A DNA stretch of 64,000 nucleotides, taken from positions 21,096,501-21,160,500 of the forward strand of contig NC_079879.1 in assembly GCF_029227915.1 (NCBI RefSeq). The letters run 5' to 3'. Every line of letters starts with the position of its first letter. Positions within the stretch are counted from its first letter, which is position 1. Made by a program: the position numbers and the translations under genes. This DNA comes from Hydractinia symbiolongicarpus. Its lineage: Eukaryota; Cnidaria; Hydrozoa; Anthoathecata; Hydractiniidae. A model generated the notes under the pieces. It did not search any database, was not told the origin of the DNA, and saw only the letters and a program-made list of their open reading frames with translations. Below are positions 33,941 to 45,516 of the stretch, one piece after another.

Positions 33941-35616
33941 ATGGTCATTGGAACTTGTGATTCAATGTGTTCACAACACGAAATTTCATTGCGTAAAGAC
34001 TGTAAAAGAGTGACAGCTTTTGAATGGAAGGAAAGCCTCTTCGTAAAAGAATATTCTCGTTCAGCTGCTGGTAGAACAATCAAAGCCGAGGAAATTAGAA
34101 CCCCCAGTGGATTAAATATGACATTGAAACATTTGTTAGGTAATTTGACATATATTTCTGTGGATTTAGGAGCATATACATATGCATTTACAGATACTTG
34201 TGATTTCTTTGTTTATTGGGCTTGCATCACATTGACAACAAAATGTCTTTTTAAAATCAATATGATGAGATGGATGTATGTATCAATATTTTTTCACATA
34301 AAGTAAGTAAAATGAAACGACAAGATATTTTACATCTTAGAACTAAAATAACCTCTTCACATGAAAGTAAAACGTATTTAAAGCCAATTATACATTTTAG
34401 TACTAAGTCCTATAACATTTTTGTTGTCCATGTGAACCCAGGTTTACGCAATTAAAACATTTATGTTTTAATTGCGTAAACCTGCGTATGTTTTATACAT
34501 TTACATTTTTAGTTCAGGGTTTTTTAACTGTAAAGTTCCAGGGAAGTGAAAATTTCAAAATTGTCTTCTTAAGGTTGTTGTTTAAATCAATGATTAAAAG
34601 ATGTTTGTATTGTGGTCACACGTCACCCAAAATTCAAGGGTCTGAAAAATTAAGGTTTTTTTGAGGCCTGGACTTCAGACATAAGACTGAAACTGTTAAT
34701 TGCAAAGGTTAGACTGAAAGATTAATTGCAATGGCTGGATGGTCTTAAACCAGATGTTTTTGCTGAAATTTTTTTATTTGTTTCCATAGAGAATGTTTTG
34801 GATATTGCAAAACACAAGGAAAATTTGATTGTAACAATGGATTTCATTACAGATAGGTTAAGAGCTGTAAGACAAGACATAGTTATCCAAAGGTTGCCTG
34901 GAGCAATTGCTGTGCCTATGTTAGAGAAAATTGTTCGGTACCATATTTACATTAATTACGTTCTCAAGGAAGCAGAAGCACATCACTTTGATCCTGCAAT
35001 GAATGACACATTATTGAATACTTACATATGTAATTTACTAGAATACTACGATATTGACAGATTACAAAAGCAGTCATTTGAAGATGAAGTTGAATTTCGC
35101 TCGTATTTTGTGTTGTTAAACATGAGCAACAGTCTGACCGTAATTCAAGCGTTGAAGTGGTTTCATCTTTTGTCGAAAGCAAATGAACAAAGAAAGGAAT
35201 TGCAAACAGCTCTTGATCTATGCAAAGCTTACAACCTTCGTAATTTTTTTAAGTTTTTTGCAATAACAAGTAATTTGACATTTTTACAGAGTTGTTGTCT
35301 TTTGAGGACATTTACAAGACTTAGGATCGAATTTCTTGATGTCATCAATACAGCATATAGCAGCAAGCATTTCTCCTTTCCATTACATAAGCTACAGATA
35401 TGGTTAAGGTTAGACTCAGTCAACGATGTAGGATATTTTTTAGGACTTTGTGGTCATGATGCGAAGAATGACAGTGTAACTTTTAACAAAAATCATAAAC
35501 AAACGGTTAGTTTGATTTCACTACAAAAATGCACTGGTATTATATCATATACTGACTTGGTAGAAACAAGACTGGGTGCTGATTTAACACCTTGCCAAAT
35601 AGTAAATAGTAGTTAA
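33941..35616 (+). CDS. SAC3D1: SAC3D1-like SAC3/GANP-domain protein (two exons)
   Basis: Exon 1 is 33941-34139, exon 2 is 34790-35616. The donor TTAG/GTAATT and acceptor TTTGTTTCCATAG/AG join in phase 1 to give 341 residues. Exon 1 carries the family's N-terminal signature: GTCDSMCS, then KEYSRSAAG and IRTPSGLNMTLKHLL. Exon 2 continues with FITDRLRAVRQDIVIQRL, the SAC3 hallmark, and the helical PCI-like repeats through FRSYFVLLN, ending near residue 341. Human SAC3D1 (about 400 residues) is reported at centrosomes; larger relatives act in TREX-2 mRNA export. The frame at the left of exon 2 (34726-34789) is intronic read-through. A dead copy of exon 1 lies at 26594. Confidence 0.85.
34439..34484. 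repeat. Perfect 22-bp inverted repeat in SAC3D1 intron
   Basis: Arms CAGGTTTACGCAATTAAAAC-AT (34439-34460) and the exact reverse complement (34463-34484) are separated by only TT. It would form a near-cruciform hairpin in DNA or in the intron RNA. Confidence 0.9.
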
Positions 35617-37462
35617 AATTTTCGGTTGTATCACCACTCTGACTTAGTCTAAAGGTGAATTGAAGTCGTTTGTATATCATTATTAATTTTATATTTATTT
35701 TATATATATCAATATCTTATTTTTGCTCCTGCATAATTAATTGTAATAAAAGTCCTGTTTTTTTTTTAACTTAGTCTAAAGATTTTACTATTCAAAGTTT
35801 TAACTTAATTAGATATGAAAAACCTTACAAATGACGATGCTTGTTTCGCTAACTACCAACATAATTTCACTTAAGAAATGCTTTCATAATTTAAAAGCAT
35901 TTATTCCTTGTCAACGCGTATGTTTAAATATAATTTTTACAAAACCACAGAGCTTCGTTCACCACAATCTTTTTAAATAGGAATAATGAACGAGTTTCTT
36001 GTTGCCCCCATTTTCTTGTTGGGGTAATGATGGAGTAAACGATCTACAAATAGGGTAACGATTGCAACAAGTACTGATAACACAATTAACTCATAAAAAT
36101 ATTCTCGACTGGAGAAGAATTCTTCATGCTAATAGATATTATGGTAATGGAATGATCATTACCCCAAATTCCATTTCATGCGACAAAAAGCTAAAGGTAA
36201 GTATAATTTCGGTTTTTACAATCAACCAAGTAAAAGATAACAGCCCATACAGAGGAGCTTTTGTAAGGAGCAGAGATACAAGGTTAGTTCATGGAGTAGA
36301 AAAGAAAAAATCAAATCACATTTTAAGGAATTAAGTTCTTAGTTAACATGCTTTTTTAAATTTGATAAACACAGAAATGAGACTTTTTAGTTCATATACA
36401 TTAATGTTGGGCAATTCCTTTTTTTAAGAATGTTCCCGTTTAATAGACACTCGCTATCTTTGATACAAGTATTTTCTGAGGCTCTGATTTACATTATGTC
36501 AGGTGTTGCTAAAAAAATTTGAACAGAAACAAATTCTAGGAAAGCAATTGTTCTATAGAAGAGTTATGAAAACGGAAGAACCTTGAATTTATGTAAAGAA
36601 TATCGTGCAACAAAGTTTTGTATAATTTCTCGATCTATTTAACTGTATGACATTTTTGTATATACGAAATTTGAATGACTTTAGGAAAATGTCAATAGTT
36701 GAGCAATAGTTGGAGGAATGTAATTTATTTCGCGTGGATGTACGATAGGGTTTTGTTAATTTTGTCAAAGTTTACCATGCGCCTAGTAATCTGAATGGTA
36801 AAACAACAAACTGAACAAACCCAGCGATTCCATTGGCGGAAGTCCATCAAAATCCTAAAAGCTTTTGGTCATCCCAATGAATACTTATGTCATGGTAGCC
36901 ATTTTTGAGGTCGAATGTTTTGAAATATACATCCTTTAAGGTGTGTTAAAGCAGTTTTTAATCTTTGTATTTAAATTTTGGAAAATGTGAATAATAATTG
37001 ACATGTTGTAGATCTAAAGCAAGTGATTCTCCTTCTGCAACAGGTAATGGATTGCAACAGTACAGAATTTCTTAAACTTACTTAATGCAGTCCTCGAACA
37101 ACAGTTTCTCAGTTTTTTAACAGTGGTTATGATATGTGGTTACTTATTTAAATTAGCTGTCGTGGTACAACTTTTAGAATGGAGTTATATTTTGCAAGTT
37201 GTAAAGATGATGAAGAGGTACAAGCAGCTAAGATGCAATACAGTCCAATGGGAAAAAATCTGTTTCAGTAAAAATGCATAGTGGGAGATCTATTGGAATG
37301 AAATTGCATTCTTTGTTTTAAAATGGTAAGCTTTCATTCTTCTTATATCAGTATGTATGTTGGTACTATCAGCTTCTTTAAATGCTTGAATTTGTAATTA
37401 TTATATATTGTAAGTTTTAATCTATGATAAGCTCTTTTTTTTTCTTAAGTCATAAAATTTCT
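35617..37462. other. Gene-free stretch
   Basis: SAC3D1 3' UTR (AATAAAAG near 35745) followed by AT-rich DNA. A 90-codon frame at 36062-36334 has no recognised similarity and I do not call it a gene. Confidence 0.4.
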
Positions 37463-37860
37463 TTCAGTATAAACAGGAACTATATTTTGATTGAATGAAA
37501 ATGAAAAGTAAAAAACAATCATTGTAAAACATTAAGCATTGTACACACTTTGTTTCTAATTGTTTTCGCTCTTGCAACCTGTCCCATTTGGTCAAGTTTT
37601 CAGTATAAAGAGGAACTATATTTTGAGTGAAGGAGAATGGAATGTAAAAAACAATCATTGTAAAAAATTAAGCATTGTACACACTTTGTTTCTAATTGTT
37701 TTCTCTCTTGCAACCTGTCCCATTTGGTCAAGTTTTCAGTATAAAGAGGAACTATTTTTTGATTGAAGGAGAATGGAATGTAAAAAACAAGCATTGTAAA
37801 AAATTAAGCATTTGTTTCTAATTGTTTTCACTGTTGCAACCTGTCCCATTTGGTCAAGCT
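37463..37860. repeat. Three tandem copies of a ~135-bp unit
   Basis: Units begin near 37463, 37597 and 37733, each starting TTTCAGTATAAA-AGGAACTAT and including GCAACCTGTCCCATTTGGTC. The third lacks about 10 bp (the TGTACACACT block). Open frames across it on both strands are by-products. Confidence 0.9.
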
Positions 37861-39647
37861 TCCTCTTTTTCTTACTTTAATAGCATACTCAAGAAAAATT
37901 GTTTTTCTAAACATAAAAACGTGAATCCAAACTTTCACGCATTTTTTTGTTATAAAATCGTTTAAAAATTTGTTGAATCGTGTTGTGTTTTTCCCACTGA
38001 GGAAGGCTTTTTATTTTAACGTTTTATTTTTTGTTTACTGTAATTATTTATTCTCCTTTGTGTTTGTTTTTATATTTTATCTTTGTGTCATTATTGTTAG
38101 ATATTTTCTCTTCAAATTGTTTGTTTTTATGTGTTTGAAAAATTGTTTAAAAAACATCAAAACCTTTAAAATTTTTATGCCTACTGTGCAAAAAAAGTGT
38201 TTTTCACATCATTCCTGTTTATCTCACTTTCGAATGTTGTTTCTGTATGCTCATTTAGTTTGGTCTTTGACATCCAAACAAACAGGTGTTGATTAGTGAA
38301 AGTTGAGAATAAAATTTAGGACGTCAAACAAATAATTACTTGTTTGTGCATTGTAAATTTTATTTTTTTACCTCGGGAAAATGAACCCGCAGTGCCCACT
38401 TTCTGTCAAGAATGTCAATACTTTTGTAAAATATAAGATTTCTGAAAAATTTGGTCTTTTTGTGGTTAGAAATTTTATTTTTAGATGGTCCATCAGAATT
38501 ATCTTTATTTTCCCAAAAATTGGCAAGAATTAAATTTATTTTTTTCTAAAATTTTTTTCTATTATTTTGAACTAATCTTCAGTCAATATTGTTTTTATTA
38601 AAATTCATAAGGTCATAAAGTTTCCAATAGTATGAAGTTCTCGTGGAAAATAGACGGAAAAGTGCAGAAAATTGCAAGATTTTTTGTTTAAAAAATGTCA
38701 GAAATATCAGAAAAATAGAGTGGACACCCCTTTCATTTTACATTATTGTTACTATTTGTGGGAATTTGTTTTATTAAACAAATGCTTGCATAATTTCTTT
38801 TTCGCTAAGGGCGTACTTGAGTTGCTCGAGCAAAATCTTATTTAAGGGTTTAAGTAAGGTTTTATGTTAACATTGTTTTAAAATGACCTAAGTCATGAAA
38901 TAGTTTAGTAATTGAGAAAGGAAGTATCTTAAAAACTGCCATGCTAAAAAAAGTATGTTCATTTTGTTTAGCAATGTTGAAGGTTGATTTGTTTGTTGCT
39001 CTGTTTTTCCGTGTATTTTCGATGAAAGACGGAAGTTTAACTGTTCGCATCTTCTTGCAAGTCAAACATTTTTAAACAAAATTAACTTGCAAAGCATTGG
39101 TGGTAGGAATTTACAAGCAGTGAATTTGTTCTAGAACGATCTGAGTTGAAAGTAAGCTTGTTTGTATAATCTACTTATATTTTTTTATAAACATTTCAAA
39201 CTTGTGAACGTGCTAACTGCTTATTGAGAAAAAAAAAAACGAATTTTAGCAAATATTCTGTAGATATAACAAACATGTGAATGCAAATTTCTCTAGAAAG
39301 TTTTCTGAACAACATAAGGTTTCTGTTTTCACTAAATTATGTCTTTATTTTTTCTTTTTATAGGTATTTTAAGGTGTATTGTTGAACCTCTGATATATGT
39401 TACTACTTTCTTCACTAAGACTGACCATGCTTCGAAGGACTTTATTTTAAAACCACTTTTGTTATACTCCTAACTCATACTTTTATACAGCTATTTAGCG
39501 AAGACTGTGGATCTTAGTTTTAAAAGTTACATAATTCTTCTGTAATTTTAATACTAAGTTTTCCATGATGTGATTTGCATCAAAATTTGACCCTTGTTAT
39601 AAAAAAAATTACGAATTGTCACTGTTAGCTCTGCTGTTATAGCTACA
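37861..39647. other. Gene-free stretch
   Basis: AT-rich DNA without a recognised gene or repeat; the hydrophobic frame at 37970-38296 is low-complexity T-rich sequence. Confidence 0.35.
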
Positions 39648-39840
39648 TTAAGGAAATTATTTTTCGCGATAACTAATTTTTGCAAAGTTTATAAGGTCTA
39701 ATATTTCGCGGCAATTAAATTTTGCGAAAAAGAATTCAGTATTTTATTTGATAATTCATACCGTTTTTCAAGATCTTAACGATTGGTAATGTTCCCGAAA
39801 TTGACAAAAAGCGCGAAATTCGCAAAAATTAATTCCCTTA
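39648..39840. mobile_element. 193-bp MITE with TTAAGGGAATTA ends
   Basis: Left end TTAAGGAAATTATTTTTCGC and right end (reverse complement TAAGGGAATTAATTTTTGCG) are inverted repeats around an AT-rich interior with TTTCGCG and GCGAAA motifs. No coding capacity. Confidence 0.65.
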
Positions 39841-41756
39841 CGGTACCAAACGTATTTTTTATAAACAACTCTCCTGAAACCTGCAAAAATATTTAGTTAC
39901 TTCAGTGTATATAAAATATAGTGCCAGCATCTTTTTTGTGTGTTCGTGTACACGGGTTCAATAAGTATATCTTGTAGTGTCAACAGGGTTTGAATTAATT
40001 TTTGGACTAGTATTTATTTCTATTAAAATTGGTCTTAATATCCAGCACCAGCCTAAAAAGTTGTCAATATTTAGATTTTGAGCTGCTAACTAACTTTGTT
40101 ATCATTTTAAAAAATAAATTTTATCAACTATTAATATTTTTAGTAGCATGTCTAAAGTCGGGTTGGGTGTAAAAATATACGCTTATTAGACGTTACTGGT
40201 GAAAAATGATTAAATGTTAAGGAAAATCAACTGAATTCACATTTCTTGATCATTCAGAAATTTCTCCACTTGTTTTAATTTTTTTTTTTTTTACAATTTA
40301 TATTTTTTTAACTAGATGCATTTGTTGTTAATTGAATGAGCTATTCTCGAGATTTTTTAGTTCAAATGTTCTTATCTTTCTAGCCCTTAATTGTCCTCTT
40401 TCACGTTTTTTTGGAAAAACTTATTCGAAAAGAAAACCTTTAATCCCCATTAAGTTAAGTAAATTTAAAAAAATATAAAATATATATAAATAATCTGTTT
40501 TTATTCTGTTAAAAAAATCAGCTGGATGAGGTCTTTTTTGTGGTTGATAAATATTTCGTGTATTTTATAATAGTTATTTGATCGATATTGCTTTTGTCAT
40601 TCATAAACGCCATCTGTTAAACTTGCAGAACTAGCTGTTCATGCAACACGCATGTTTTGGAGAGGCTTTTAAATCTTAATTGTCAAGATAATTGCAAAGA
40701 CACTAATTAGCTAGCAATTAGGAAAATTCAAAAAAATAATGTTTACATATTTAAAACAATACTGTCTGCCATCACAAATCATATTTTTTTACTACGCACC
40801 TGATAATTCCTTCTAGAGAAATAAGAAAAAATGTCACACTTTTTTTCGGAAAAGTTTGAGTATGCGAGAAATGGTCTTGTCACTTGTTAAAATTAGTCAT
40901 TTTGTTGATGTCTGTCTGACTAATTTGTTGTTTTATTTTTAAAATAAAATTTTTTCTACTTTTTTTTTAAGTTTCTTTTCTTCTGTTCTTTATAAGAAAA
41001 CATTACCACATAAGTTTTTTCTACGTCATTTATTTAATAACATTTTGTGTTAGCCATTGTTTTTCATGTGTTGATTCCCTTATGTGCAGTATTGCTATTT
41101 CAGCGAGTTTCTTTCACGCTTTTTACTTTTTTATGTGACCTGGAGAGTTGCTAGAAATTAAAATTTTTCAATTTTCAAGAAGCTGCGATTGTTTCAAATC
41201 TTGCTATGACGAAAACAGGACAATAAACACACTTTTGTTTATTTAAAACAGTTGATATTTTTTAAGTTAAGCGTGCCCAATTTTTGGTTATATTCCTGTA
41301 TTAGGCTATATTAGATTTTGATTGACTACGAAATCATGTAGCTACAATCTGTTATATCATTATATAAATTTTTCATTTAAGAAGCATGGACAAACTCATT
41401 TTGTGCAGAAGTTACTTGTTCCTGTTGAAGAAGGAAATTCATTTTTCAAAAAATCTTGCTCGCTATTTTAAATGTCGGTAGCACTTTTAAAGTATTTTTG
41501 ATGCAGAGCGCAATTTTTTAACATTCCATGCATATTCTTTGTCTATTTTAGAGAACTTCTTTTCAACGAAAATATTCAGGACAAGTATACTAAAAATAGT
41601 ACGCAAAAGTTATATGACCTTATTTTGAGAATAAGCTGCCCATTTCTAGAGATGAAGTGTATTCAAATGTGTCCAAAAATGATTAGAGAAACGGCGTTAC
41701 CCCGTAATTATTTTTCCAATCTCGCTATGATTGAATAACGAGCGTACATAACAGTA
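39841..41756. other. Gene-free stretch
   Basis: AT-rich DNA, no gene or repeat recognised. Confidence 0.35.
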
Positions 41757-42125
41757 TTTGCAGCGCTACCACCCTATTAAGAATATTTTAAGCGTTAGCC
41801 CTACTGAACGGATATTAATCAGCGTTGTTCGATGTCACATTTTTATCGCCCTTTTCTGTTACCCAACTTGCTACGAAAGTGAGTGCAATTTCATGCTGCG
41901 TTGTTGCAAATATTTGACAGGGAAATCATCCTCAGCTATAACTGGTTAATAACTACAGGAGACATTTGGTCAAAATGCTGAAGAAGCTCGCACCAGTTTA
42001 AAAATGTACTTATCGAAAAGCAGTTTACACTTTGACGCAAAATAAATGGTTTTTTACGCCCTAAATATCATTTGCAGCATGATTTCTTTTGTCAAAATTA
42101 TTGATCCTGTCAAGCTTACTTGTTC
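41757..42125 (+). repeat. Direct repeat A (pair with 48457-48822)
   Basis: Near-identical to 48457-48822 over about 365 bp, sharing for example ATCAGCGTTGTTCGATGTCA and ATAACTGGTTAATAACTACA. Same orientation, 6.7 kb apart, bracketing MOS. No TIR or coding frame is shared. Confidence 0.9.
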
Positions 42126-43941
42126 TTACATGCGTTCTTTGAAAGGTGTTGTTTTTTTACATAGCTCTGGTAAGTTAACGTAACCTTTTTGGCCGGTCAA
42201 ATGCGGCAAAATTTAACGTTTAAAACAAAATCAGTTTTTGTATGAAATAATAATGAGGAGACCTGTTCGTATGTCCATCAAATGGGAAAAAAAGTAGCGC
42301 GCTTTTTCTTTCTTCATCTCGGCCTTATGAATGTTTTTTCATGACGAAAGTTGACTTGGGTAGTTTCTATTTACCGTGAGAGAGTTTTTAGTTAACAATG
42401 GCTAGGCGTGTATTACTTTCCGGTGATGTCGGCAACATTGATCCAATGAAAACTTATAAAGATTGAATAAAATTAAGTTAATTATTAGAAAGTAAAGTAA
42501 CAATAGAAACGTATTTTGACGTAACAGCAGATAATTATAAATTTTAAATTGGCGATAATATTTTTGCAGACCTGTTCCCATTGCGTGGTGTTAAAGCAAA
42601 CAGTTTGAGAAATTTTTAGCAGGAAAACAAAAATCAACGACGGAACAACAAATTTGTCCGTTGGGAGTGTGTCAGTATATAAAAAACGGTCTTTATATTT
42701 TTATGGATTTAATACCATACATCTCTTTGTAAAACAAGACTTGTCAAAGGTGAGCTCTTTTTATTTATTTATTTTTTTTAAAAAAAAATTGAAAGTCGAG
42801 CAACAATATTTTGCAGTATAAATGTTTCGAAGTTTTTTTCAATTCGATTTATTATGAGTTTATGTAAGAACTAGTGATGTATTAGATTTTCGGAAAACTC
42901 TTCCTGAACTAAATTGTTACTCGACTTTTTTATTATTATTTAAAGTTATTATGAGTGGGTGCATTTCTTCAGGAGTGTGTAACTTGCGTGGTTATAAACT
43001 TGCATTATTCCTTTTTAGTTGTAAGAGACATATCAAAGCTTTTGTTTATACAGCTTGTGTACATAACTACCTCTTCATTGCGAAGGCTTCATTGTAACAT
43101 ATTACGTTCTTAAGAAAAAAATCTTTTTTATGTCGCATCTGTTGCTATATGGCATAGCAACGAATTTTTTACAACTGTCTTAAAATATTTTAGCGTATGT
43201 TAAATTTGGTGAATTAAGTTCGTTTACGATTTCGCTATGGTTTGACTGGTACAAAATGTTGTGATTATCAGCTGAGATTATGAAATAATACCATGGCAAC
43301 CAGCTGACGATATCACCACTAAAAAACCAATCTAATAAACTTGTCAATGCTGTCATTAAGAAGTCACTCATAATATACGACTAATGATTTCCTCGTTAAG
43401 TCTTAAGGACAATAAAAAGTTTCGGATTTTATGACATTATAAAGAGTTTTATTGCGATTAAGCTAGGATGCATAGCTCGCACATCTCACTGAAGGCACCT
43501 GTTTTAAATTTTTACGATCACTGCACACTATCTTTATTCTCCCCATCTGTACATTTAAGAAATATTTTTTTTATTGGTTGCTATGCGAAATTTCAATTTT
43601 TTCTCATTGGCTCTTTTGTTCAAACATGATGCATTGTGATTGGCTATGTTATTCACCTTTTGAATATTTGATTGGTTTTCTTTTGTTTTCGCCTATTGTG
43701 TAGAGATCAGCTGATCATTCTTCGGGATTTTTATATAAGTAAGATGTTAAACTTAGATGTTTGTGCTATTGTTTATATAACGCTATCGTTAAACGTTGCA
43801 CCGAAAAAGTTGCTGGCAACTTTCGGAAGTGTATACAGACCTTACGAATTTTTTTTAGAAGCGGGCTTCTTAAGCACATCAAAAAGGTAGTGGTATCGAA
43901 CAAGAGTAAAGTTACGTTTATATGCACGGAATTATTTAAGA
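42126..43941. other. Upstream region of MOS
   Basis: Presumed promoter and 5' UTR region. GT-AG 5' exons are possible; overlapping frames at 43672-43964 show no similarity. No specific regulatory site can be supported. Confidence 0.35.
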
Positions 43942-45516
43942 ATGCAGCAGTGTTCTTATATTAGCCGCAGATCATCTAGGTCGAGTTTAAACTCGTCAAG
44001 AAGTAGCATACCTGACGAATTAAACTGCTCTTTTACCCAAGATGGTAGCACAGACACGATGTACAGAAACAAGAATATTAAACTTGAAGTTGGCAAACTG
44101 CTTGGTGCAGGAGGGTTTGGAACTGTGTTTGAAGGAAAGTGTTTAGGACGGAAAATTGCGTTGAAAAAGCTACATCACAACTCTAAAAATCCTCACGCAA
44201 TGAGCGAATCATTTCAAGCTGAAAAGGCTGTTATGTCATTACGACACCGTAACATTGTACGCATATTAGCTGCTACGAACATTTCACGCGAACTGCAATA
44301 CGAACGTCTCGTTGTAATGGAATACGCCGGACAACGTAATTTGTTATCGATTATTAACGATGAAAACGAGAAAATAACGACTTTTCGACGTATCAGATTC
44401 GCTACCGATATCGTCAATGCTTTACACTATATACATAAACTAAACATTGCACATCTAGACTTAAAGCCAGCTAATATTATGGTGACGTACAGGAATACGT
44501 GTAAATTAGGTGATTTCGGTTGCTGTAAGATTCTAGGAAGCGATGGACAAGGATCACCGACAACACCAACGAACTCGTATTTAACAGGCACATTAGCCTA
44601 CAGATGTCCTGAATTGCTAAAAGGTAAATTATTATTAATGGGGAGTTTTATTTCCCTGTTACATCTGTATTAATGGATATCCTCTGTTTTTTTTGTTTTT
44701 CTCTGTAACAGAATTACGGGGTTATCGTCTTAAAAAATTTACCGCAACACTGAATTGTCTCGCCTTTCTTAAAAATCTCGCTTAGAAACTAAATGAGCAG
44801 TTAAATATTTTTCTATCGTTATTTATTTTAACGAAGTTATTTTCTTTTCTTTTCTCTTTGCTTTGTGTTTTTTATTTTTATGTTATTGAAATAATGTTGA
44901 ACAAGTGTGTTGTCTCTTCTTCACGGTATTGATTTTCTCTTTCTTCGTTAGTTATTATTTTGATTATTAATGTTATTTATCGTTTTTATTTATTCAAACG
45001 ACGCCGCTTCTTTCTTTAGTCGGCAATAATTTGCGCGGATTTTTATTTGCACCAGCGCCATAATTCTTTTGAAACGTAAATATCTCTTTATCACATATTG
45101 TTTTGTGTAGGCTTTAAAAGGTCTGGGTATAAAGTTTTTGTGCTGTAAACGAATTTGCCCCTTATCTGTATGTTATTTTTTTTTTGTTTAATTTTATAGG
45201 AGGTTACCCGACATGCAAAGCTGATATGTATTCCTATGGAATTTGTCTGTGGCAGTTATTAACCAGAGAGCGTCCATACGGTAACGAAAATATGTACGTT
45301 GTAATATTCGGCGTAGTTTCCTATAACTTACGACCGACAATAACGCCGAAAATGATAACCGATAACAAACAGTACACGCAACTAATAAAATCCTTGTGGC
45401 GAGCAGATCCTGATAAAAGACCAAGTGCTGAAGAGGTTATGGTGAAACTACGTAGTTTAAGAAAACGCAAGACAGTGATGTCTAAAAGTGGTGTAAGAGT
45501 CAGGTGGAGGTTCTAA
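43942..45516 (+). CDS. MOS: MOS serine/threonine kinase (two exons)
   Basis: Exon 1 is 43942-44623 and exon 2 is 45200-45516, joined at AAAG/GTAAAT and TTTTATAG/GAGG to give 332 residues. Residues 5-22 are Ser/Arg-rich. The kinase domain starts near residue 47: GAGGFG loop 55-60, catalytic Lys75 in IALKK, Glu94, HLDLKPAN 171-178 (the MOS form of the catalytic loop), DFG 191-193, and GTLAYRCPELLKG before ADMYSYGICLWQLL. MOS activates the MEK-ERK cascade and causes meiotic arrest in oocytes; a conserved role is published for the hydrozoan Clytia. The intron falls just after PELLKG, while vertebrate MOS is intronless. The frame stays open a little 5' of the ATG, so the start is likely but not certain. 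Confidence 0.9.
44624..45199 (+). other. MOS intron
   Basis: 576-nt GT-AG intron, T-rich, with a TTTTTTTTTGTTTAATTTTATAG-type acceptor tract. It interrupts the codon for the second Gly of ELLKGGYP (phase 1). Confidence 0.85.

Larger units (their letters stand above)
29409..34140. repeat. Right copy of segmental duplication
   Basis: Collinear with 21690-26800 (acetyltransferase, KCTD block, SAC3D1 exon and flanks). It carries an extra segment at about 30060-32030 and lacks the piggyBac insertion. Which copy is ancestral is not decided by the sequence. Confidence 0.85.

Noticed and set aside
34726-34789. Extending SAC3D1 exon 2 upstream to the frame's left edge
   Set aside because: It begins with a non-ATG codon, and the acceptor ending at 34789 restores phase with exon 1 and includes a proper pyrimidine tract.
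36062-36334. 90-residue protein downstream of SAC3D1
   Set aside because: No recognisable motif, no supporting splice or context signals.
37463-37860. CRISPR-like array
   Set aside because: Only three long units with no unique spacers, in an animal genome.
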